A stretch of DNA of 64,000 nt. It comes from Verrucomicrobiia bacterium (GTDB taxonomy: Bacteria; Verrucomicrobiota; Verrucomicrobiia; Verrucomicrobiales; DEV007). Position numbers and translations under genes: made by a program. Positions 1 to 8,797 of this stretch are shown here, in pieces. Where the stretch lies: positions 121,102-185,101 of the forward strand of contig JAUIAH010000012.1 in NCBI GenBank assembly GCA_030425385.1, written 5' to 3'. Under the pieces are notes generated by a model. It was given only the letters and a program-made list of their open reading frames with translations, was not told where the DNA came from and searched no databases. Every line of letters begins with the position of its first letter. The stretch's first letter is position 1.

Positions 1-2590
1 GCAAATTTGTGGAACGTTCCAAGCGGAAATCACCGGCGGCTTTCATTGTGATTTCCAAGACTAATTCATCCTCGTGCCAGCGTGCTGTGAGCCGAGGTCT
101 GTCTGGCATTGTTACCAAGCTCGACCCAGTCCCTGGAGAGCCGCCAAGCGCACTCGCTTGCCAGGCGGCGGCTTGTCCCCAAGACTCTGGAGGACCCATG
201 GGGTCCCGAATGGCCAAAGCCTGACCGCCGCCATCGGTGCTCTCGATCCACGCATCATCATAAGGAAATGCTAGAATCGACTCGCCATAGGCGCCGGTGA
301 TGGTAAGCCATTCGCCGGCGTTGTTCAAGCCGCCTTCGTAAGCGCCGAGGACCGGCAAGCCAGGGCCATAGCGCTCGGCAAAGGCCTCCGCGTGGCGCAC
401 GAGCAGCCCATGGGCGCCTGGGGCTAACACTGTCCCGTCTTCAAAGGCAAATCGAATGCCGTCCGTAAACCGGACGCCGGTGAGCACGATGGGTTTCAGG
501 CCAGCATTGACGAGTTCCACGTACTCGAAGTCCTCGGCATCCTCATATCCTGACAGGCGTTCATTTGGACTGGGCGCAGCGGGGTGATACATCACCTCAC
601 TCACCCGTAGGGCTGGGATCTCCGTGTAGTAATCGGCCTCAACCAGTGGCGACCATTCCCGATCCCCAAAGATGCTTTGCAACAAGATCCGCGTGCGTAG
701 ATGCATGCTCGCGTTGATACTCAAGGGATCGGTGTATCCCTGCGCGACAGGCGAGGGAGCACCGCCCGGAGCTCGCGGATCGCTTCCGTCGGTGGTGAAC
801 AGGACTTGCCGTGAGCCCGTTCCCCCCGCAATGACGAGCGTCGAGCCTTCATCAACACGTCCCGATCCCAGCGACAGGGTCGGCGGCGCCGTCTTTGGGT
901 AGTAGCTTTCGTCTGCCAACGCATCGATCAAGCGGGCGGCATTGTCCGTCATCAGCTCATCGATCCGGTCCACCTCAGCTTGCCAGTCGACGGCCATCGT
1001 TCGTGGCTTTTCAGGTGAAAGGGCATCCCCCCAGCGTGCGGACTCCGCCAGGACGGCTTCGCGAACCTGAGCATTCAGTTCCTGCCACCGCCTCTTGGCT
1101 TGCGCATCTGTGAGAGCACCTCCTCCCGCGATGAGGTGTTGATAGGCACGATCCCCCACGGTTGTCATGAAATCACTATTCTGCCGGGCGCCATGCCACA
1201 AACGGACCACAGGCGAACTGTTCGCCGCACGGTCACGACGGAACTCTGGAGCGACCCATGCGCGCCCAGGGGATTGGCCAAGGCCAAAGGACCATTCACC
1301 GTCCCATGCGAAGAAACGCACGGGACCGGGCGGCTCTAACCGCATGCCTGCCCACCAGTTGTTCTGTGGCCAATCAGTTAGGTTCATGTACCAACTCACC
1401 AGCAGGTAATCGATCAATCCAGCGGTGTCCACCGTCTGTGCGAAGGCAGCGTAAGTGTCAGGATCACTCAGGTCAGATCCTGCTGCTGCTAGCACCGCTT
1501 GCCACGCATTTCCCGCACCGCCTTGATTCCCTCCGTGACTGATGGCAAACCAGTCTTCCACTTCACCGCCGAAATGTTCGGAAGTGAACCACCGGTCCGG
1601 CCGTTCCGTGACGTTATAGAGTCCCCAGTAGAGGCCATTGATGTAGAGGTGCACAAAGGTGCCACGCGACCCGTAGCCCGACATGGCCAATTGCGTGGCG
1701 CGATACCATTCATCCATGGTGTAGGCAGTATTGCCAGGATTCCACGACCGTGCCCAACTGCGGTTGTTGCCAGCGCGAAGGATCAACCGATCGAAGCGGT
1801 CGGGCGTGTTGGTATCATTGTGAGGGGCTCGTTGCAACAGTGTGGTGGAGAACTTGGTGTCTCCGAACTCTTCCTTGAACTTCAATCGAAGCGAACGCTT
1901 CAACCGGTCGTGGCTATGGCCTTGAATGGCACCTCGTGCCTGCTCGCGGCGCTCTGGCTCATCTGGATACAAGACCTCGACTGCCACAGCCTCCTCCTGG
2001 TCTCCCCGATAGAAGCCACCCTCACCAGAGGCATTCCACATTGACGCTGGGTCCACTACTAAGCTCAGCGTGGGAATCGCTAGCAGACTTGCTACCATGG
2101 CCTCGGCCTCATTCCCTTCGCCCACCATACGCGGGTCCATCTCGTAATCGTGTCTCCCAGTGCCCTGACCGACACTTAGCGTGGGCCGGGGCCAGCCGTC
2201 GATGTCTGCCGGTTGGCGGATCACATCGTGCAGAAAGAAATAGCTACGGGTGTCAATGTTAGTGGGCTCCATGGCCTCACCGGGTGCCGGGAAAGCGCGC
2301 ACGCGCAAGACGCTCGTACGCGAGATGGTGATTGGTTGCTCATAAAGCATGCCGACCGGACCGGAGAAGAGGCTGCCCGGGGAGGGGGCGCGCCCATCGA
2401 GCGTGTAGTAGATGGGCGCCTGTGGCGTCGCCGTAGTTAGCGCGACCTTCTGCGTGCTGTCGTAGAAGCCGCTATCGATCGAGATCTTGGTGTCGGCGAC
2501 CCGGGGCTGAACGGCATCTTGGGCCGGAACATCTGGCCCACAGGCTACGAGCCAACCTCCCACGAGGAGCCACCGGAAGAAACGGGTCAT
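1..2590 (-). CDS. CotH kinase / lamin-tail domain lipoprotein, 3' end outside window
   Basis: I read this frame from the ATG at 2588-2590 leftward to base 1 without a stop, so the gene is partial at its C-terminus. The N-terminus (MTRFFRWLLVGGWLVACG) ends in a lipobox-like LVAC, suggesting an outer-surface lipoprotein. In order: a chitobiase C-terminal-type Ig-like domain (FYDSTQKVALTT, IYYTLDGRAP), a CotH-like region with NGLYWGLYNVTERPD and FFAWDGEWSF, a second chitobiase-like repeat (VLFTTDGSDPRAPGG), and a lamin-tail domain (EVMYHPAAPSPNERLSGYED, then EYVELVNAG). The visible end, FRLERSTNL, resembles C-terminal segments of secreted Verrucomicrobia proteins. CotH relatives can phosphorylate proteins, but the substrate here is unknown and kinase activity is not shown. 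It is divergent from the LamG gene, across 177 bp that carry an inverted repeat. Confidence 0.88.
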   Translation of the reverse strand, partial: MTRFFRWLLVGGWLVACGPDVPAQDAVQPRVADTKISIDSGFYDSTQKVALTTATPQAPIYYTLDGRAPSPGSLFSGPVGMLYEQPITISRTSVLRVRAFPAPGEAMEPTNIDTRSYFFLHDVIRQPADIDGWPRPTLSVGQGTGRHDYEMDPRMVGEGNEAEAMVASLLAIPTLSLVVDPASMWNASGEGGFYRGDQEEAVAVEVLYPDEPERREQARGAIQGHSHDRLKRSLRLKFKEEFGDTKFSTTLLQRAPHNDTNTPDRFDRLILRAGNNRSWARSWNPGNTAYTMDEWYRATQLAMSGYGSRGTFVHLYINGLYWGLYNVTERPDRWFTSEHFGGEVEDWFAISHGGNQGGAGNAWQAVLAAAGSDLSDPDTYAAFAQTVDTAGLIDYLLVSWYMNLTDWPQNNWWAGMRLEPPGPVRFFAWDGEWSFGLGQSPGRAWVAPEFRRDRAANSSPVVRLWHGARQNSDFMTTVGDRAYQHLIAGGGALTDAQAKRRWQELNAQVREAVLAESARWGDALSPEKPRTMAVDWQAEVDRIDELMTDNAARLIDALADESYYPKTAPPTLSLGSGRVDEGSTLVIAGGTGSRQVLFTTDGSDPRAPGGAPSPVAQGYTDPLSINASMHLRTRILLQSIFGDREWSPLVEADYYTEIPALRVSEVMYHPAAPSPNERLSGYEDAEDFEYVELVNAGLKPIVLTGVRFTDGIRFAFEDGTVLAPGAHGLLVRHAEAFAERYGPGLPVLGAYEGGLNNAGEWLTITGAYGESILAFPYDDAWIESTDGGGQALAIRDPMGPPESWGQAAAWQASALGGSPGTGSSLVTMPDRPRLTARWHEDELVLEITMKAAGDFRLERSTNL

Positions 2591-2701
2591 CTATCAAGAA
2601 GCTCATGGTTGAAGAGATCGTGCAAGCTTTCTCCCCAATCGATCGTTGCAGGTCAGTGAGCATCGATGCGGTGGGCGGTCGTAGAATTCTTAATGATCAA
2701 C

Positions 2702-2732
2702 AATCGTTTCATTCTTGATCCGTGAAACGATT
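2702..2732. promoter_or_regulatory. Perfect 10-bp inverted repeat, candidate operator between divergent genes
   Basis: The arms AATCGTTTCA (2702-2711) and TGAAACGATT (2723-2732) are perfect reverse complements separated by 11 nt. They lie in the 177-bp gap between the CotH lipoprotein (-) and the LamG protein (+). Centre-to-centre arm spacing is 21 bp, about two helical turns, which fits a dimeric regulator. No run of T of terminator length follows on either strand. The cognate regulator is not identifiable here. Confidence 0.5.
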
Positions 2733-2767
2733 TCGTCGCAGAGTCCTCGTCCAAACCCTACACACAC

Positions 2768-5635
2768 ATGATACGGATACGATCGCTGGTTTGGAGCCTC
2801 TTCATGGGGGCATTGATGCCTACTGCCTTTGCGCAGCAGAATGTGGTTCTGCAAGATGAACCTTCTATCTATTGGACAATGGGAACCTTGACGGGTCCGG
2901 GAGATGCCGTCATGGCGACCGTAGGTGAGGATATCAATGGTGCCCCGCTTGACGCGGTGTTGGAGGGTAATGGAGGGTTGCCTACGGTGGTTGAGGGCAT
3001 TGTGCCGACGGCGACGGATGGTGCCATGCTCTTCGATGCTTCCTTGGGGCAGTCGTTGTTTGTGGCGGATTCGCCTGCGACGAATGACACACCGGATAAC
3101 CTCGGCGTGACCAATCGCACGTACGAGCTTTGGTTTCAGGCGCGGAATCTTCCGGAGCCGGGTGCGGAGAATCGGCAGATTCTGTTCGAAGAAGGGGGCA
3201 CGACCCGCGGGCTTGCGATCTATTTGGATGGCACCCAGGCAGGCGATCCGACCGAGGCCGATCTCTATGTGATGACGACCAATCTTGCGGAAGAGCCGTG
3301 GGGTGGGGAGGCGGGCCCTGGTGCCACCGATCCCGAGTTTGCCGTGCGCGCGACGATTCAGAAGGGGGAAACCTATCATTTAGTCTACGTCATCGATAAG
3401 CCGGATAATGTGCAGACGGATTTGAATGGTGATTTGATAGGGTATCTCAATGGCGAGGAGTTTGATCGCGTGGAGAACAAAGCAGGTCTGTGGTTTGACC
3501 ACTCGGATGACACGGGCATTGGACGTCCTTATGCCGACACGGTGTTTCATGATGGCATTGTGCCAGGGGCGAATGCGAGCGGTCTCTATTTCTTTGATGG
3601 CATCATTGATGAGTTCGCGATCTATGATGGGAAATCCCTCACGGCGGAACAGGTGCGCGCCCATTACCTCGCTGGCATTGGCTCTGAAGAAATTGCCATT
3701 GCGGATTTCATCTCAGACGTGCCGCGATCAGATGTGGGGCAAGCAGTGACCTTGTCTTGGGAAGTGAATGCGTTCGATATGCTCACGATCAGTCCTGGGG
3801 TGGGGGATGTGTCAGGGAATACGGCCAATGGCGAAGGAAGCGCCGTCGTGAACCCTACGGAAACGACGACCTACACCTTGACAGCGACTGTTGGAGGCGT
3901 GGAGCAGACGCGTACGGTTTCGGTCTACGTCGGGGGCCCGGAGATCACCAAGTTCGAAGTTTCCGGAGCGGCGACGATTCGCGCAGGTGGGAGCACCACG
4001 CTCTTGTGGACGACTGATGGAACGACGATGGTGACGGTAGATCCTGATTTGGGTGAATTGACAGGGCAGAGCGCGGTCAATGTCAGTCCCGCGACAACGA
4101 CCACCTACACGCTGACCGCCTCCAATGAGTTCGGGTCCACCACGGCGGAGGTCACCGTGACGGTCTCGACCGATTTGGTGCCCGACCTTGGCTGGTCGGC
4201 GAACGATTTGGATGGAGGGGACGTGCTGGAGTGGTTGCCCTCGCAGAACAATACTAGCAATGATGGGATCTTGTGGGCTGGAGGAGACGGGGGGACGCTC
4301 GAAGGAGGGGTGAGTAATTTCGCCAACGTTTCTGCCTGGGTGCATGCGCCGGGGCTAGATCTCACCAGCAACCCCAATGATTCCTGGCAGGATGGCTTGG
4401 GCGGGGCCGTGACCCAGGCGAATGTGACCTGGGAGCTGGTCTTTCGGCCTGGTGATTATGAAGGGCTACACACCCTATTCAATACGGGTGGAAACGGTGA
4501 CGGAACGGCCTTTGTGCTAGAGGGGAGCCTGTTAGATTTCCGCTTCCAAGATGCTGACAGCGATGACCAGCGAGTGATTGTGTCGACCGATCTGGCTGCG
4601 ATTGGAGGCCCGGAGAATTTCTATCACGTCGTGGGGGTGGCGGATGTGGACTCTGCTGCGAGTGGCACGGCGACGCTCTACGTGAATGGCGAGCGCCGCG
4701 GAGATCCGGTCACCAGCACGGGAACGATCAATGATTGGGACGGTGGTGATCTGGCTGAGTTAGGGAAGGGGAATAACATCCCGGGGGGCAACCCTTTCAA
4801 CCCTGATCCCTTTACCGGAGACATCGCTCTCTTTCACTATTACGAGGGGCTCTTGCTCTCGGACAGTCAGGTGGCCGATCTCTATCGAGCGCAATCTGGT
4901 GATACCGGATTTCAAATCATCGCGATCGAGCCACTCGCTGATGGCAGTGCGCTCCAATTGACTTGGGATTCCGCTCCTGGCCAATTCTTCGATGTGGAGG
5001 CTTCTCTTGATTTGGGTTCGGGTACTTGGCTGCCGCTCCTCCGTGCCATTCCTGCAGAGGCGGATCCTGCGGTGAGCACCTCAAGCATGGTGGAAACGTT
5101 AGCGGACGCCTCCATGCGTTACTATCGCGTGCGGCGGGTGGGGCCGCCGCCCTTCTTGGAAACGAGTTTTGAAGAAGGGTTAGGGCAATGGACGGTGGCA
5201 GGCGATGGGACTCCGTGGGAAGTGGGTGCCCCCACATCCGGTCCAGGAGTCGCCAAGACGGGAACCAACGTTGCTGGAACAGGATTGGACGGTGACTATG
5301 CGGATGGTACCATGGTGCAGCTGCGCACGCCCGTCATTGATCCTGGTGAGGACGGCCGTGTGAAGGTGGAATTCTGGCACTATCTGCAAACAGCGGAAGG
5401 CGAGGGGGGGCAGATCAGTGTGTTAGAAGCAGATGGAACGGTCATCGAGCGTCTTGAGCCCTTCATAGGGGGGAGCGAAGGGAATACCGCGGATTGGACT
5501 TCAGTGACGGTGCGTTTGCCTGCTCTGGATCCGCCTCGTCCTTTCATCGTGCAGTTCGCCTTATTGTCAGTAGATGATGGAAATCCTGACAATGGCACGG
5601 GGTGGCTCATCGATGACGTCCGCATCAGCAAATAG
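2768..5635 (+). CDS. Secreted LamG / concanavalin-like multidomain protein
   Basis: This is a 955-residue protein with a clear Sec signal peptide (about 1-22, ending PTAFA-QQ). A first LamG/concanavalin-like jelly-roll covers about 30-300 (YWTMG, TYELWFQARN, DGIIDEFAIYDGKSLTAEQV). Two Ig-like repeats follow at about 305-465, each with a PTETTTYTLTA or PATTTTYTLTA motif. A second LamG-like domain lies at about 470-715 (TWELVFRPGDYEGLHTLFN, ATLYVNGERRGDPV). A linker of the ALQLTWDSAPGQFFDVEAS type precedes a MAM/jelly-roll-like C-terminus (about 800-955) ending GWLIDDVRISK. No catalytic motif is visible, so a glycan- or surface-binding structural role is inferred. The ATG at 2768 is chosen because the signal peptide begins there. 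It is divergent from the CotH gene. Confidence 0.85.
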   Translation: MIRIRSLVWSLFMGALMPTAFAQQNVVLQDEPSIYWTMGTLTGPGDAVMATVGEDINGAPLDAVLEGNGGLPTVVEGIVPTATDGAMLFDASLGQSLFVADSPATNDTPDNLGVTNRTYELWFQARNLPEPGAENRQILFEEGGTTRGLAIYLDGTQAGDPTEADLYVMTTNLAEEPWGGEAGPGATDPEFAVRATIQKGETYHLVYVIDKPDNVQTDLNGDLIGYLNGEEFDRVENKAGLWFDHSDDTGIGRPYADTVFHDGIVPGANASGLYFFDGIIDEFAIYDGKSLTAEQVRAHYLAGIGSEEIAIADFISDVPRSDVGQAVTLSWEVNAFDMLTISPGVGDVSGNTANGEGSAVVNPTETTTYTLTATVGGVEQTRTVSVYVGGPEITKFEVSGAATIRAGGSTTLLWTTDGTTMVTVDPDLGELTGQSAVNVSPATTTTYTLTASNEFGSTTAEVTVTVSTDLVPDLGWSANDLDGGDVLEWLPSQNNTSNDGILWAGGDGGTLEGGVSNFANVSAWVHAPGLDLTSNPNDSWQDGLGGAVTQANVTWELVFRPGDYEGLHTLFNTGGNGDGTAFVLEGSLLDFRFQDADSDDQRVIVSTDLAAIGGPENFYHVVGVADVDSAASGTATLYVNGERRGDPVTSTGTINDWDGGDLAELGKGNNIPGGNPFNPDPFTGDIALFHYYEGLLLSDSQVADLYRAQSGDTGFQIIAIEPLADGSALQLTWDSAPGQFFDVEASLDLGSGTWLPLLRAIPAEADPAVSTSSMVETLADASMRYYRVRRVGPPPFLETSFEEGLGQWTVAGDGTPWEVGAPTSGPGVAKTGTNVAGTGLDGDYADGTMVQLRTPVIDPGEDGRVKVEFWHYLQTAEGEGGQISVLEADGTVIERLEPFIGGSEGNTADWTSVTVRLPALDPPRPFIVQFALLSVDDGNPDNGTGWLIDDVRISK

Positions 5636-5672
5636 CACTGGTCACGCGCGGCTTATGCGGCGATAGACGAGC

Positions 5673-6437
5673 ATGAGCAAGAAGGCACTGATTGGTTGGG
5701 CTGTGATTCTCAGTATGGGAATCCTTGGCAATGGCTGTGTGGCTCCCCCCGGAGGCGGGGGCTTATCGCATGCGCGTGGAACTTCTCTCACCCTGGATCC
5801 GTGGGGGCATCGGCCTGGCCCCATGGGTTTTCATACGGTGATCATTGATGCTGGCCATGGAGGCAAGGATCCTGGGGCGATCTCTCGTACGACAGGTGAT
5901 CGCGAGAAGACCTTGGCGATGGACACGGCCAAACGATTGGCAAGAAAGTTAGAAGGATCTTTCCGCACTGTCTTCATCCGCAGTGGCGACACCTTCGTCG
6001 ATCTCGATGATCGCGTGGCCATGGCTAGCCAACGGGATGGTGCGATCCTCGTGAGCCTTCATTACAATGCGAGCCCCAATAGCGGAGTGGCGGGCCCGGA
6101 AACCTATTACTGGCGTGTCGACAGCCATGGCTTGGCGACTCGAATCCAACGCGGATTGGAGAGCTTGAGTCCCAGGCGAGGGAGTCTGGGATTGCGGCGA
6201 CGTCGACTGCGCCTCACCAGAAATCCGCAAGTGCCCTGCGTGCTGGTCGAGTTTGGGTATCTGAGTAACCCCACCGATGCCCGGCGCTGCGCGGACCCAA
6301 GCATGCGCGAGCGCTTTGCCGAAGTGGTGGCACAGGCGATTCGCACCCAGGCTGCTCAAGGCGATGCGGGTACGGGACCCAAGCCACCCCCGCTCAATCA
6401 GCCGCTCAGTCGTCCCACCGATCCTCCCGGTAGCTGA
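5673..6437 (+). CDS. N-acetylmuramoyl-L-alanine amidase (Amidase_3)
   Basis: A 254-residue zinc amidase that should cleave the MurNAc-L-Ala bond of peptidoglycan in the periplasm. The N-terminus is a signal sequence ending LGNGC, with Cys 22 a possible but weak lipobox. The catalytic domain starts at about residue 54. Predicted zinc ligands are His 62 (IIDAGHGGKDPG), Glu 78 (DREKT) and His 130 (VSLHYNAS). The catalytic Glu is near 193 in VLVEFGYLSN. There is no SH3, AMIN or LysM domain. The C-terminal 30 residues are Pro-rich. It starts 37 bp after the LamG gene and ends just before the DUF2891 gene, so the three may be co-transcribed. Length and motif order are normal for the family. Confidence 0.92.
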   Translation: MSKKALIGWAVILSMGILGNGCVAPPGGGGLSHARGTSLTLDPWGHRPGPMGFHTVIIDAGHGGKDPGAISRTTGDREKTLAMDTAKRLARKLEGSFRTVFIRSGDTFVDLDDRVAMASQRDGAILVSLHYNASPNSGVAGPETYYWRVDSHGLATRIQRGLESLSPRRGSLGLRRRRLRLTRNPQVPCVLVEFGYLSNPTDARRCADPSMRERFAEVVAQAIRTQAAQGDAGTGPKPPPLNQPLSRPTDPPGS

Positions 6438-6443
6438 TCTCCT

Positions 6444-7571
6444 ATGAAATGCATCCTGTCATTCGTTCTCGCCCTCACGCTAATGCCATTGGTGGCAGAT
6501 GAGACCAACGCTTTCCCCAAGGTTGGGCAGCGTCTCACCGATGCCCAAGTGGCGCAGTTTGCGCGCTTGGCCTTGGATGGGATGTTTCAAGAGTATCCTA
6601 ACAAGCCATCAAATGTGATGCAATCGGCCGAGGGAGTGCGTTCCCCGCGTGAGATGCATCCCGTCTTCTATGGATGCTTCGACTGGCATTCATCCGTGCA
6701 CGGGCACTGGATGTTGATTCACTTGTTGAGGCACTATCCCGAGGCGGCAGTGGCTCAGCAGATTGAGGAAGCGTTGGAGACGCAATTTGATCCCAAGAAG
6801 ATGCAAGGCGAGGCTGCCTATTTCCAGGAGAAGGGGAATGCCTCCTTTGAACGGATGTATGGCTGGGCTTGGGCCCTGCGCCTGGCGGCGGAATTGCATT
6901 CCTGGGAGGATGCGAGGGCGGAACGCTGGCGTGAAGCCTACGGCCCCTTGGAGGAAGTGATTGTTAGTCTCAGCATGGCTTATTTGCCTCGATTGACTTG
7001 GCCAATCCGTACCGGCGTGCATCCTGATACAGCATTTGCGTTAGGCCAATTGCTTGATTACGCGCGCGTGGTTGGGAATCAAGGGCTCGAGACGCTCATC
7101 ATCAACCGTGCCCGTGATTTCTATGAAAAGGACGTGGCCTATCCGGTGCGCTATGAGCCATCTGGAGAAGATTTCTTCTCGGCTGGGCTAAACGAAGCTG
7201 ACCTCATGCGGCGCATTCTCGATCGCGAATCCTATGCCGCGTGGTTAGGAGCGTTCTTTCCCGGCTTGGCCGCGGGCGATCTCGGGAATCTCCTCACCCC
7301 GGAGGCGGTGAGTGATGTCACCGATGGCAAACTGGTGCATCTGGCAGGGCTCAATCTCTCCCGCGCGTGGACCCTCAATGGCGTGGCATCGGTGCTCACG
7401 CAGGACGATCCGCGTCGGCCTCGACTCACCGCTGCGGCCGAGAATCATCTTGAGGTAGGACTGAACTATGTCTTCAGCGGGCATTACGAAGGGGAGCACT
7501 GGCTCGCCACCTTCGCCGTGTATGCGGTGGCGGAAGTCGGGATTTCCAGTCCTGAATCGAGGAAACCGTAG
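6444..7571 (+). CDS. DUF2891 family exported protein
   Basis: A 375-residue protein with an N-terminal hydrophobic signal segment (MKCILSFVLALTLMPLVA). The stretch HPVFYGCFDWHSSVHGHW (about residues 72-89) is the hallmark of DUF2891 proteins, a family of unknown function with a largely alpha-helical, alpha/alpha-barrel-like pattern. The rest is rich in Trp, Leu and Glu and shows no further recognisable catalytic motif. It follows the amidase after only 6 bp, so co-expression with cell-wall turnover is likely, but a shared function is only inference. No canonical Shine-Dalgarno is visible. I am confident in the family, not in any activity. Confidence 0.85.
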   Translation: MKCILSFVLALTLMPLVADETNAFPKVGQRLTDAQVAQFARLALDGMFQEYPNKPSNVMQSAEGVRSPREMHPVFYGCFDWHSSVHGHWMLIHLLRHYPEAAVAQQIEEALETQFDPKKMQGEAAYFQEKGNASFERMYGWAWALRLAAELHSWEDARAERWREAYGPLEEVIVSLSMAYLPRLTWPIRTGVHPDTAFALGQLLDYARVVGNQGLETLIINRARDFYEKDVAYPVRYEPSGEDFFSAGLNEADLMRRILDRESYAAWLGAFFPGLAAGDLGNLLTPEAVSDVTDGKLVHLAGLNLSRAWTLNGVASVLTQDDPRRPRLTAAAENHLEVGLNYVFSGHYEGEHWLATFAVYAVAEVGISSPESRKP

Positions 7572-7623
7572 ACCTGACCGATTCGCGCTTGACGAAGTCG
7601 TCACGTCCCGTTAGATCCAGCCC

Positions 7624-8352
7624 ATCGCCGCGTCTAAGAAACTGCTCTACGAAGGGAAAGCGAAGCGTCTCTACGAGACGGAGGTTCCCAGCGAGCTTTT
7701 GATGGAGTTCAAAGATGACGCCACCGCCTTCAATGGGGCCAAACACGCGCAATTTGCGGACAAAGGGCGAATGAACCAGGCCCTCAGCGTACTCCTCATG
7801 CAGGTGCTGGAGGACGCAGGCGTGCCGACCCATTTCGTTAGGCAGCTAGATGAGATTCGCACGATTGTTAAGAATGTGGAAATCATCAAGGTTGAAGTCG
7901 TTGTGCGGAACGTGGCGGCAGGAAGTCTCTGTCAGCGCACCTGGTTTGAGGAGGGGGCGCCACTGAAGGAGCCGCTCGTGGAATGGTTTCTCAAGGACGA
8001 CGCGTTGGGGGATCCCATGATCAACGATGACCACGCGCGCGCCATGAAGCTGGCGACAAGCGAGGAATTGGCATTTCTCCGGTCGGAGGCCCTGCGGATC
8101 AACGAGGTGCTCAAGCCCTTCTTTCTCAAGGCTGGGCTAAAGCTGATCGATTTCAAATTGGAGTTCGGGCGCTTGGCATCGGATCCTAAGACAATCATAC
8201 TGGCGGACGAGATCACGCCGGATACCTGTCGGCTCTGGGATGTGGAAAGCGGGGAGAAGATGGACAAAGACCGCTTCCGGCGGGATTTGGGAAATGTCAT
8301 GGAAAGTTACGCTGAAGTCCTCAAACGTGCGGAGCATGCCGTTCATCGCTGA
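7624..8352 (+). CDS. purC: Phosphoribosylaminoimidazole-succinocarboxamide synthase (SAICAR synthetase), non-canonical start
   Basis: SAICAR synthetase joins CAIR and aspartate, using ATP, in de novo purine synthesis. Motifs are YEGKAKRLYET near the N-terminus, FKDDATAFNG, and the late signature DEITPDTCRLWD. The conserved N-terminal strand (KKLLYEGKAKR) is encoded upstream of the first ATG/GTG/TTG in frame: TTG 7699 and ATG 7702 would both delete it. The frame opens after a TAG at 7612-7614 and contains ATC at 7615 and 7624 and CTG at 7642. Starting at ATC 7624 gives an orthodox 242-residue protein (xAASKKLLYEGK). CTG 7642 would give MLYEGKAKR. The start assigned here is therefore inferred. 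It is the first gene of the overlapping purine operon, and its last 17 bp overlap the purS-like gene. Confidence 0.9.
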   Translation: MAASKKLLYEGKAKRLYETEVPSELLMEFKDDATAFNGAKHAQFADKGRMNQALSVLLMQVLEDAGVPTHFVRQLDEIRTIVKNVEIIKVEVVVRNVAAGSLCQRTWFEEGAPLKEPLVEWFLKDDALGDPMINDDHARAMKLATSEELAFLRSEALRINEVLKPFFLKAGLKLIDFKLEFGRLASDPKTIILADEITPDTCRLWDVESGEKMDKDRFRRDLGNVMESYAEVLKRAEHAVHR

Positions 8353-8797
8353 AGTATCCGCCCGCCATGCCCGGCCGAAGAGTTGCCAAGGGCTTCTCTA
8401 CGCACCGTTGCGCGACGACCTGACTTATCGGCAGACACAGCGCTACACGTTTGGGTTCTCGGGGGACGACTCGGCCCTGGAGGCCTTCATCCGCAAGGTG
8501 CTGGTAGATGATGTGTGCCAGGATCTCCACTTGGGAGGCGAACCCGTTTATGATGGCTGGGCATTTCACCTCGATTACGGGATGAAATCAGGTGCCTTGG
8601 ACTTGGAGAAAGAAACCATTCTCAATTACCATCGCGAAGTCGCCGATGGCCGATTCACCATCGATTCGCTCAAGATCGACAAACGCCTTTATGTGTTTGG
8701 TGAGCCGAGCGAGACCTCGACTGAACCCTTCATCAAAGACATCGTGAATCCTGCGATTCACACATGGTCCGTTACGGATGTCCCAGCCTGCGCCTAA
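8336..8797 (+). CDS. purS: PurS-like subunit of FGAM synthase
   Basis: A 153-residue protein starting at ATG 8336, overlapping purC by 17 bp and purL by 20 bp. Residues from about 72 resemble PurS, the small dimeric subunit of split phosphoribosylformylglycinamidine synthase. The elements are a strand (HLDYGMKSGALDLEKETIL) matching the V-x-x-K-x-G-V-L-D-P region of PurS, then TIDSLKIDKRLYVFGE, then IKDIVNPAIHTWSV. The latter resembles the lLxNPvIxxy end of PurS-like domains in long PurL. The first 70 residues (QRYTFGFSGDDSALEAFIRK) form an extra segment beyond the roughly 80-residue PurS norm. Its position directly before purL and purQ supports the role in ammonia channelling to PurL. The similarity was judged by eye, so the call is tentative. 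Confidence 0.62.
   Translation: MPFIAEVSARHARPKSCQGLLYAPLRDDLTYRQTQRYTFGFSGDDSALEAFIRKVLVDDVCQDLHLGGEPVYDGWAFHLDYGMKSGALDLEKETILNYHREVADGRFTIDSLKIDKRLYVFGEPSETSTEPFIKDIVNPAIHTWSVTDVPACA

Noticed and set aside
1499..2044. 181-codon open frame on the + strand inside the CotH gene
   Set aside because: It lies fully within the long - strand gene, which has clear domains; this frame has none.
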